From positions 1-64,000 of the forward strand of contig DATLVI010000008.1 of assembly GCA_035577545.1 (NCBI GenBank): a stretch of 64,000 bases of DNA. The letters run 5' to 3'. The position numbers were made by a program, and so were the translations under genes. The notes beneath the pieces were generated by a model that saw only the letters and a list, made by a program, of their open reading frames with translations, was not told the origin of the DNA and ran no database searches. Below, one piece after another: positions 57,727-64,000 of the stretch (positions are counted from its first letter, which is position 1; the number at the start of each line of letters is the position of its first letter). The DNA is from Verrucomicrobiia bacterium (lineage in GTDB: Bacteria > Verrucomicrobiota > Verrucomicrobiia > Palsa-1439).

Positions 57727-58130
57727 ACGTTCGCTGCCAACGAAATCCTGACGCGCCGCAGCGCCGCGACGGTGGATTCCTGATGTTGGAAGTGATCCTG
57801 GCCATGGCGCTGCTGGCGATCAGCACGGTTGCGATCGTCGAGTCCCTGGGCCGTTGCCTGGCGGCGGCGCGCGCGGTCCAGAGTTATTCCACGTCCGAGA
57901 TTCTCCTTGCGAACAAGAGTTTCGAGTTCCGCACCGAGCGTCCCACAGATCTCCTGGACCAGGAAGGCGAGTTTGACGATTACCCCGGCTTTTCCTGGTC
58001 GCGCAAGCTCGAGGAGACGGATACGGAAGGGCTCTGGAAGCAAACGATTACCGTTTACTGGTACGAGCGCGGCCAGCTCTCCAGTGACTCCGTGGTCGAA
58101 TACCGGTATTTGCCGCTAAAACAACGGTGA
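57723..58130 (+). CDS. gspI: Minor pseudopilin GspI
   Basis: A 135-residue prepilin: DAPQRRDGG then FLMLEVILAMALLAISTVAI (Glu5), then a small beta domain (YPGFSWSRKLEETDTEGLW, ITVYWYERGQ). Overlaps gspH by ATGA and gspJ by GTGA. The frame opens at 57618, but the ATGA start is clear. Confidence 0.88.
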   Translation: MNVRCQRNPDAPQRRDGGFLMLEVILAMALLAISTVAIVESLGRCLAAARAVQSYSTSEILLANKSFEFRTERPTDLLDQEGEFDDYPGFSWSRKLEETDTEGLWKQTITVYWYERGQLSSDSVVEYRYLPLKQR

Positions 58131-58927
58131 GCATGCTGTCCCATTGTCCCAACAGCAAGCGCGGGGGTTTCACGCTGGTCGAAGTCCTGGCGGCGGTGGC
58201 GATTCTCAGCCTCGTTCTTACCGGGGTATACGGCCTTTGGAGCGGCTCTTTGAGGGCGTGGCGGCGCGGCGGTGAAGCCACCGAGGTATTTCAGCGGCAA
58301 CGGGTCGTCATGGAAACGCTGGCGGAGTTGGCACAATCGGCCGTTTACTTTGCCGCGTCTCCCGACTTGTACGAAGTGATTGGCGTCAGACATCCGGGCC
58401 TGGGCGACAGCGTGAGTTTTGTCACAGCTTCGGATGCGTTCCTGCCGCCCAGCGAAGCCAGTGACGTTGGCATGCGACGAGTGACCATCTCCATGGAGCA
58501 GGATGATTACCGGCGCACCTACCTTGCCATCGTGAACCAGCCCGCTCTGAGCGTGACCGATGATACCAAGCAAGAGCTCCAGGCGCACGTGATATCGATG
58601 GACGTGAGCGGCTTCTTCATCCGCTACCTCGACCCGCGCGATGGGGCCTGGTACGACAAGTGGGAAGACGCCAACGCCATTCCAGCCGCAATGGAGTTCA
58701 CCGTTGTCTTCGGCCAGCCCGGCGACCAAATCCCGCCCGTGACCGTTACACGGGCGATCGATCTTCCGGTCGCCGATTTCATCGCCCGCGGGACCAACCC
58801 AATGCTGGCCCCCCTGTCGAGCACCAACGAGGTCCAACGCCGCGACGTTGATTCTCTGGGAACGCTGAACACCAATGTGGGACAACAGCGAGGGCAGCAA
58901 GGGTCCCCACTCCCGAGGGGAATGTGA
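58127..58927 (+). CDS. gspJ: Minor pseudopilin GspJ
   Basis: A 266-residue prepilin: SKRGG then FTLVEVLAAVAILSLVLTGV (Glu5), and a large beta domain (FQRQRVVMETLAELAQSAVY, YLDPRDGAWYDKW). Typical of GspJ by size and place. GTG at 58127 overlaps gspI; ATG at 58133 is an alternative. A Q/G-rich tail (NVGQQRGQQGSPLPRG) ends the protein. Confidence 0.86.
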   Translation: MSMLSHCPNSKRGGFTLVEVLAAVAILSLVLTGVYGLWSGSLRAWRRGGEATEVFQRQRVVMETLAELAQSAVYFAASPDLYEVIGVRHPGLGDSVSFVTASDAFLPPSEASDVGMRRVTISMEQDDYRRTYLAIVNQPALSVTDDTKQELQAHVISMDVSGFFIRYLDPRDGAWYDKWEDANAIPAAMEFTVVFGQPGDQIPPVTVTRAIDLPVADFIARGTNPMLAPLSSTNEVQRRDVDSLGTLNTNVGQQRGQQGSPLPRGM

Positions 58928-59946
58928 TGAAAAGCGGCGCCTCTCCTACCAACCGCTTTCCCGACAACCGCGGCATCGCCATCGTCATCGTGTTGTGGGT
59001 CGTGCTGGTTTTGTCCTTGCTGATTAGTGGGTTTGCTTTCACAATGCACGTCGAAACGCAGGTGGCATCGTACGCCCGCAAGGAGTTGAAGGCCGAAATG
59101 TTAGCGCGTTCGGGCGTCGAGGTGGCGCGAATGGAGTTGATCGTCGGCGCACTGTCTCCAACCAATTCCGGGATTGACGCGCTCAACCAGGAATGGGCCA
59201 CCAACGCGTTGATGTACGTGGACCATGAATTGGGTGACGGAATTTACAATGTGAAGGTGACTGACGAGGAATCAAAGATCCCGATCAACCGCGCGACCGA
59301 CCTGCAACTCAAGCGCCTGTTCGGGTTGCTCGGCGCTGACCCGGCGGATGGCGACGTCATCACGGATTCGATCCTGGATTGGATTGACGCAGACGATTTG
59401 ACCCGCCTGAACGGCGCGGAGAGTGACTATTACCAGAGCCTTTCGCCGCCTTATCGCGCGAAAAACGCCCCGCTGGATCGGGTTGAAGAACTGTTGTTGA
59501 TTCGCGGGGTGACACCCGAGTTGTACAAAGGGACGCCGGCGACGGATACAGATCCGGCGCGGCCGGGTCTGCAAGATGTTTTTACCACGATGACCTCGGG
59601 CTTTATCAATGTGAACACCGCGTCGGCGATTGTTTTGGGGACGCTGGGTCTCGACGACGCCCAGGTACAGGCTGTCCTGGCCCGCCGTGATGGCGCCGAC
59701 GGCATCCCGGGTACGGACGATGACCTGCCGTTCCACAGTGCCGAAGAGTTCTTCGCGGCGATCGGCAATCTCGATCCAGAAGCCAAACAGTCAGCGCAGC
59801 CTCTCGTTGCAGTTACCTCGTCGTTTTTCACCGTGAAGTCTACTGGAGAGGTTGGTGGCGTGAAGCGCACCATCCTGGCGACGCTGTATCGCAACGCGGG
59901 CAAGGTCCAGACTGTCATGTGGCGTGAAGTGCGGGAGGGGACGTGA
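58927..59946 (+). CDS. gspK: Minor pseudopilin GspK
   Basis: A 339-residue protein: PDNRG then IAIVIVLWVVLVLSLLISGF, lacking Glu5, as is typical for GspK, which tips the pseudopilus. Two SAM-like helical regions are visible (FGLLGADPADGDVITDSILD, RVEELLLIRGVTPELYKG, FINVNTASAIVLGTLG). ATG at 58927 or GTG at 58924, overlapping the gspJ stop. GTGA overlap with gspL. Confidence 0.93.
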   Translation: MKSGASPTNRFPDNRGIAIVIVLWVVLVLSLLISGFAFTMHVETQVASYARKELKAEMLARSGVEVARMELIVGALSPTNSGIDALNQEWATNALMYVDHELGDGIYNVKVTDEESKIPINRATDLQLKRLFGLLGADPADGDVITDSILDWIDADDLTRLNGAESDYYQSLSPPYRAKNAPLDRVEELLLIRGVTPELYKGTPATDTDPARPGLQDVFTTMTSGFINVNTASAIVLGTLGLDDAQVQAVLARRDGADGIPGTDDDLPFHSAEEFFAAIGNLDPEAKQSAQPLVAVTSSFFTVKSTGEVGGVKRTILATLYRNAGKVQTVMWREVREGT

Positions 59947-61370
59947 AGACCAATCTCAATCCGCGCAAACTGAGCGGTCTGGGTCATGCCCGTGGTTGGG
60001 CGGCTGTTGCGTTCGGGCCCTCCAGCCTTGAACTTACCACCACACGCACGGAAGGCTCTGAGGTCAGCGTGCTGCAACAGTCCTCCGCCAGCGCCGTACC
60101 ACCCGCCGAGGCACCGGACGCGCCGCCGCAATGGCAGAATGCAGCGCAGTCGCTGCGCCAACAATTCGATCCCCGCGAGCATCGCGTTGTCACTTCCGTG
60201 AGTTGCGAAGACGTGCTCTGCCAGATCCTGCGTCTGCCCGCGACCGAGCCGACCGAATTAAAGCAGATGCTTGATTTGCAGATCGACAACATCACGCCCC
60301 TGCCGCTGGAGGAAGTCGTCTACAGCTTCGAACCATTGGCCGTCGCTGATGGACAAACACAGGTACTCGTGGCCATCGCGAGCAAGGCCAAGGTCAATGA
60401 GCGCGTAGAAGCGCTGGAATCAGCCGGATTACAACCGGAAATGGTCTCGGTTGACGCTTTGGCCATGTTCCATGCGCTGGCCCGGCGCAACCTGTTGGCG
60501 ACGGACGACCGCCTGAATGTGCTGGTGATCCTTGGGTTGGTCTCCGCAGATGTGATTGTGTACTCACAAGTCGTGCCCCTCGCGGTCCGTTCCCTCGTGC
60601 TGGGAGCGGAAGGCGAATCCGTGTTACGCGAAGAACTTCAGCGCACGTTTGTCGCGACCGAGGCTGGACAGCCGGAACGGGCGATGGGTGGCGTCATCTT
60701 TCTCGCACCCGGCGAAGAATTGAAAGCGTTCGCGGAGAAAGTCGCAAACGGCCTGACCGCGCAGTCGTCGCTGCTCAGCAACGGCACCGTGCCCACCGCG
60801 GGCCTGAGCCTGTGCCTGCAGTACGCGACCGGTGAGGCGGCCCATTTGAACCTCCTGCCGGAGGAGTGGCGGCAAAAGCGCCAAATCAAAGCCTTCCGGA
60901 GGCGGCTCATTCGTGGAGCGATTGCGCTGGGCGTCATTTACGTCCTGGCGCTCGCGGTGTTCCTGACCCTGCTGGCTTTGAAGAACGCACAATTCAATCG
61001 GGTTGTGAAGGAAATCAAGAACCAGCAGAAGAACTACGACGCTGCGCGGCAGTTGGAGGGTGAGTTGATTGCGATGCGCAATCAACTCGATACGAAATCG
61101 TCCGCGCTGGAGGTCTTGCGCGAGATCACGTCGCGCATGCCGAAAGACATGCAATTGACTTCGTTTGTGTTCAAGAAGGACCTGACGTTGTCACTCAAGG
61201 GACAGGCGCCGTCGGGGGCCGTCGCGCTCGATTTTCAAACCCGACTTCAGCAGTGCGATCTGTTTTCGAAAGTGTCGGGCCGCAGCGACACGGTGGGCGG
61301 CTTGACGAAGTTTGACCTGACTTGTACTCTCAAAACCGCTGCGGGGCCGGTAACGGCTGGGAGACGATGA
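59943..61370 (+). CDS. gspL: GspL-type protein: PilM-like domain fused to PilN-like part
   Basis: A 475-residue protein. The first ~330 residues are an actin-like/PilM fold (GWAAVAFGPSSLELTTTRT, TELKQMLDLQIDNITPLPLE, MVSVDALAMFHALARRNLL). Then a membrane helix (LIRGAIALGVIYVLALAVFL), a coiled-coil (KNAQFNRVVKEIKNQQKN) and a ferredoxin-like end (MPKDMQLTSFVFKKDLTLSL). This is GspL architecture and equals PilM plus PilN in one chain. It links GspE to the pseudopilus. GTGA/ATGA overlaps with gspK and gspM. Confidence 0.88.
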   Translation: MKTNLNPRKLSGLGHARGWAAVAFGPSSLELTTTRTEGSEVSVLQQSSASAVPPAEAPDAPPQWQNAAQSLRQQFDPREHRVVTSVSCEDVLCQILRLPATEPTELKQMLDLQIDNITPLPLEEVVYSFEPLAVADGQTQVLVAIASKAKVNERVEALESAGLQPEMVSVDALAMFHALARRNLLATDDRLNVLVILGLVSADVIVYSQVVPLAVRSLVLGAEGESVLREELQRTFVATEAGQPERAMGGVIFLAPGEELKAFAEKVANGLTAQSSLLSNGTVPTAGLSLCLQYATGEAAHLNLLPEEWRQKRQIKAFRRRLIRGAIALGVIYVLALAVFLTLLALKNAQFNRVVKEIKNQQKNYDAARQLEGELIAMRNQLDTKSSALEVLREITSRMPKDMQLTSFVFKKDLTLSLKGQAPSGAVALDFQTRLQQCDLFSKVSGRSDTVGGLTKFDLTCTLKTAAGPVTAGRR

Positions 61371-61906
61371 AAATCACCAAACGAGAACGCGGGATATTGG
61401 TTGTTGCCGTCACGGCGGCCGTGTTGATCAGTAACTACTTTCTGGTCATTCCTCTTCTGCGTAATTGGCGGGAAACCGGTATCCAACTCAAGAGCAAGCA
61501 ACGCGTACTCGACGGTATGCGGACGACGATTCAGCACAAGGAAGAGTGGCGCAAGGAGTATGACGAACTCAAGAAAGGGCTTGGACAACAAGCCGAACGT
61601 TTCCAGTATACCTCCGATGTTGCGAAGAAGATCCAGGAGGTCGCCAGCAGTTCCGGTGTTCAAATCAACGCAACACGCCAGATGACTGAGGAAGACAAAG
61701 GCGTGTATCGCGTGTTGCCGGTGCAGTGTACCGTTGAGGCGACAACCGAGTCGCTCGTGAAGTTTCTCTTCGCGTTGCAAACGGGCGCCGGTTTCATGAG
61801 TGTCGAGCAGCTGACGCTCTCGCCGCGCCCTGAGAATCCCGGCATCCTGCGCTGTGAAATCCAGGTCCGCGCCCTGTCCGGTAAAATGGGGAGTACCAAC
61901 TCGTGA
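61367..61906 (+). CDS. gspM: GspM/PilO-like protein
   Basis: A 179-residue protein: short cytosolic start, one membrane helix (ILVVAVTAAVLISNYFLVIP), a coiled-coil (KEEWRKEYDELKKGLGQQAE) and a ferredoxin-like periplasmic domain (GVYRVLPVQCTVEATTESLV). Partner of GspL. ATGA overlap with gspL. Confidence 0.8.
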   Translation: MKITKRERGILVVAVTAAVLISNYFLVIPLLRNWRETGIQLKSKQRVLDGMRTTIQHKEEWRKEYDELKKGLGQQAERFQYTSDVAKKIQEVASSSGVQINATRQMTEEDKGVYRVLPVQCTVEATTESLVKFLFALQTGAGFMSVEQLTLSPRPENPGILRCEIQVRALSGKMGSTNS

Positions 61907-62424
61907 GCCAGCATTCTGTGAGGAGCATTGCGGTTGTATGCGCCTTGACGGCGACGCTGGTTGGATCGGCCATGGGCGCCACGGATACGCTGCACGACTT
62001 CTCGCGTTACCAGGTCATTATCGACCGCCTGCCCTTTGGCGCGATGAGCGGCGGGGCCGATGTTCCACAGCCCTCTTTTTCCGCGCACTACACTTTCGTG
62101 GGGTTGCTCAAGGAGGATGATACGAAACCGCTCCTGGCAGTCATCTTTGACAAGGAAGGCAGCCAGACCTATTTCAAAGCGGAGGGCGACACGATGGGGG
62201 AGACGACCGTTGTGAAAATTGAGAAGTCGGACAAGGGCCAGGTAAAGCTTGTCTTGAAACAAGGTTTGGAGGTCGCCACACTGTCATTGGAGACCAAAAC
62301 CGGGGTCGGCGCGGCCCCACCAGTCCCGGGCGCACAGCCGCAACCAGGTGTTCCGGGGGTATCGCCCGCGCCGGTGCCACTGCAACCGGGAGTTCGCCGC
62401 ATTCCGTTTCGACGGGGAGGATGA
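61903..62424 (+). CDS. GspC/PilP-like periplasmic protein
   Basis: A 173-residue exported protein. Signal peptide (IAVVCALTATLVGSAMGA), then an HR-like beta domain (AHYTFVGLLKEDDTKPLLA, GSQTYFKAEGDTMGETTVV, KLVLKQGLEVATLSL) like the homology region of GspC that contacts the secretin. No membrane anchor after the signal and no PDZ domain, so it is a reduced GspC or PilP-like protein. Pro/Gly-rich tail. GTG start overlapping gspM; stop adjoins gspD. Confidence 0.65.
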   Translation: MSQHSVRSIAVVCALTATLVGSAMGATDTLHDFSRYQVIIDRLPFGAMSGGADVPQPSFSAHYTFVGLLKEDDTKPLLAVIFDKEGSQTYFKAEGDTMGETTVVKIEKSDKGQVKLVLKQGLEVATLSLETKTGVGAAPPVPGAQPQPGVPGVSPAPVPLQPGVRRIPFRRGG

Positions 62425-64000
62425 GTGAGACAATTGAGAATACGACTTTTGACGGTTGGACTTTCAGCATCGCTGTTCTTTCTGGCGGTCGCGGGATCGG
62501 ATGAGGTTGCCAGCGCCCAGGAGGCGACCAACGCTGTGGTGACAACGAACGCCCCGGCGGAGCAGGCAGCGCCGCCGCTGCCTTTTCCCGTAGTGCAGCC
62601 CAATCAGGTCCCAACAAACAGCGAGAATGCGGCTGGTAAGAACCCCACGCAAGACGTCGTGGAAGTTCCACCGCCACAAGCCGGTGCGACAACACCTTCT
62701 TCACCGTTGCCGCAACCCCAGACGAACGCGCCGGTTGCCGTCAAAGCCCCCGTTCCATCGCCTTCACCGCCAGCGCCAACGCAACCCCCCCCCGAGGCAG
62801 AGACGATCGACTTTCAGTTCCAGGGCGCCCCGGTCACCGCCATCCTCGAATGGTACGCGCGCCTGACGGGCAAGTCGATCATTGCGGCGCCGACCCTGGC
62901 GGGGGTAATCAATTTCCGGAGCCAGTCAAAATTGACCAAGAGTGACGCGCTCCAGGCGCTCGACAGCGTACTCGCAATCAACGGCATCGCTGCCATCCCT
63001 CTGGGCGAGAAGTTCCTCAAAGTCGTCCAGATTACCACGGCCAAACAAGAGGGCCTCCCCGTTGGCAAGGTAACCGCACCAGCCGATACGCTGGGGACAC
63101 AGATCATCCCGTTGAAATATGCTGACGCGACGGAGGTCGTCACCGTGCTGCAACCGTACCTGCACCCCTATGGCCAGTTGGTGCCCTTGCAGAAATCCAA
63201 CAGCATCCTGATCTCGGAAACCGCCGCCAATCTCAAACAGATGATGGAAATTGTGGCGTACGTCGACCAACCGTCGATGTTGCGCATGGAAATGCATTCC
63301 TACGTGCTCGCCCACGCCAAGGCCGCTGACGTCATGGCGCGCTTGCAGTCGATCATTCAGGGCGCCGAGCAGGCCGGTGGACATGCCTCGGTAGCCGGTC
63401 AGCCGGGGCAACCTCCCCAAGCGCCGGGGCAGATCCGCCGCCCGGGCGTACCGGGACAACCAGGCGGCGCGCCCGGTGAGGAATCCGCCGTTGAAGGCAA
63501 GGTCATTATGGCCGCCGACGAGCGCACCAACAAGATTTTCATCCTGACGCGACCAAGCAATTTCGGTTTTTTCGACAAGCTGATTGCCGAGTTGGACGCG
63601 AAAGTTGAGCCGGACGTGGTAATGAAGGTCATTGAACTCAACTACGCCACCGCCGAGGACATCGCTTCGCTTTTAAACTCGCTCATTACGGGCTCAACGC
63701 CTGCAGCGCCGGCGCGACGCACGACAGGCACTCCGGGCAGTACGACTACGGGAGCCCGACCGCCGTCCATCCCGCCGCCACCGGCCGGGGGCTCCGCCGG
63801 AAGCGGCGTGGATACCGGTTTCCTGCAATACGCCGAGGGCGTGCGCATTCTACCCGATCCGCGGACAAACTCGCTTTTGGTGATGGCGACCAAGGAAGAT
63901 CTGGTGCGCATTGAGCAATTGGTCAGGAGCATGGACACGTCGGTGGCCCAGGTGCAGATCGAAGTGGTGATCGCCGAATTGACGCTCAACAACGAACTCG
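62425..64000 (+). CDS. gspD: Secretin GspD, 3' end beyond the window
   Basis: At least 525 residues, open to the window edge. Signal peptide (LLTVGLSASLFFLAVAGS), an unusually long Pro/Thr/Asn-rich linker of about 95 residues, then N0 (FQFQGAPVTAILEWYARLTG, SALDSVLAINGIAAIPLGEK-like) and repeated N-domains (PLKYADATEVVTVLQPYL, SYVLAHAKAADVMARLQ, ELNYATAEDIASLLNSLIT), with Gly/Pro-rich loops between them. The outer-membrane barrel is cut off. GTG at 62425 directly follows the previous stop, with GGGGAGG upstream. Confidence 0.92.
   Translation, partial: MRQLRIRLLTVGLSASLFFLAVAGSDEVASAQEATNAVVTTNAPAEQAAPPLPFPVVQPNQVPTNSENAAGKNPTQDVVEVPPPQAGATTPSSPLPQPQTNAPVAVKAPVPSPSPPAPTQPPPEAETIDFQFQGAPVTAILEWYARLTGKSIIAAPTLAGVINFRSQSKLTKSDALQALDSVLAINGIAAIPLGEKFLKVVQITTAKQEGLPVGKVTAPADTLGTQIIPLKYADATEVVTVLQPYLHPYGQLVPLQKSNSILISETAANLKQMMEIVAYVDQPSMLRMEMHSYVLAHAKAADVMARLQSIIQGAEQAGGHASVAGQPGQPPQAPGQIRRPGVPGQPGGAPGEESAVEGKVIMAADERTNKIFILTRPSNFGFFDKLIAELDAKVEPDVVMKVIELNYATAEDIASLLNSLITGSTPAAPARRTTGTPGSTTTGARPPSIPPPPAGGSAGSGVDTGFLQYAEGVRILPDPRTNSLLVMATKEDLVRIEQLVRSMDTSVAQVQIEVVIAELTLNNEL

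Noticed and set aside
1-64000. CRISPR arrays, tRNA or rRNA genes
   Set aside because: I saw no regularly spaced identical repeats with variable spacers, no cloverleaf-like sequences with CCA-proximal T-loops and no rRNA sequence. A covariance-model search would settle tRNAs and small RNAs.

Overview
The window looks like a chromosomal segment of a GC-rich, double-membraned bacterium, most likely from the Verrucomicrobiota or a close PVC relative. That placement is my inference. It rests on an LptD outer-membrane protein, lipoprotein signals, a complete type II secretion (T2SS) locus, many secreted proteins with Asn/Pro/Thr-rich stretches, and numerous short intergenic palindromes. I saw no rRNA, tRNA, CRISPR array, insertion sequence or prophage. 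Both window edges cut genes: a PH-like ORF on the left and the secretin gspD on the right.

Layout. 1-2.9 kb: a repeat-filled spacer, then a PDZ protein, a small HTH protein, a Nudix hydrolase and a DUF2630 protein. 3.3-7.8 kb: mazG convergent with alr, a RutE-like nitroreductase, a cupin, a DUF3303 protein and a methyltransferase. 7.8-10.9 kb: an accessory islet (HEPN-like protein, cytochrome P450, PAP2 protein) marked by three copies of one short repeat. 10.9-13.4 kb: a C45/AAT-type lipoprotein between two Pro-rich secreted proteins. 13.5-17.7 kb: a sugar-type ABC importer in which the binding protein is fused to the MalF-type permease and the MalG-type permease carries a huge external insert. 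17.7-22.2 kb (minus strand): CPBP protease-thiL-tsaE-tsaB and an uncharacterised 471-residue protein. 22.3-25.3 kb: DUF1573-rhodanese-MauE/DoxX-RidA-GNAT. 25.7-31.7 kb: lptD, ugd, a PIG-L deacetylase and a sugar-nucleotide epimerase, together suggesting envelope polysaccharide work. 31.7-33.7 kb: a small AT-richer island with a nuclease-like protein, a protein with two excisionase-type HTH domains, and a DUF2335 protein. 33.7-36.9 kb: a NitT/TauT-type ABC transporter. 37.2-40.5 kb: tig-clpP-clpX.

40.5-44.8 kb (minus strand) is a compact second pseudopilus-type operon: one short GspE/PilB ATPase, two different GspF-type platform proteins and three prepilin-like proteins, the last only 55 residues long. 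It has no secretin, GspL/M or major GspG-like pilin. 45-47.7 kb: an MFS transporter, hisH and hisA. 47.8-53.2 kb: an unusual secreted protein, a TMEM14-like protein, a UvrD/PcrA helicase, DUF2007, a membrane protein and a GNAT. 53.7-64 kb: a near-complete T2SS operon in the order gspE-F-G-H-I-J-K-L-M-C-D, with mostly overlapping genes.

Several families of GTAG-plus-hairpin palindromes occupy the intergenic gaps, twice as inverted pairs. They resemble REP/BIME elements. The most promising items for follow-up are the minimal pseudopilus operon, the fused ABC importer, the double-HTH gene with its GTTTAAAG octamers, and the REP-like repeats.
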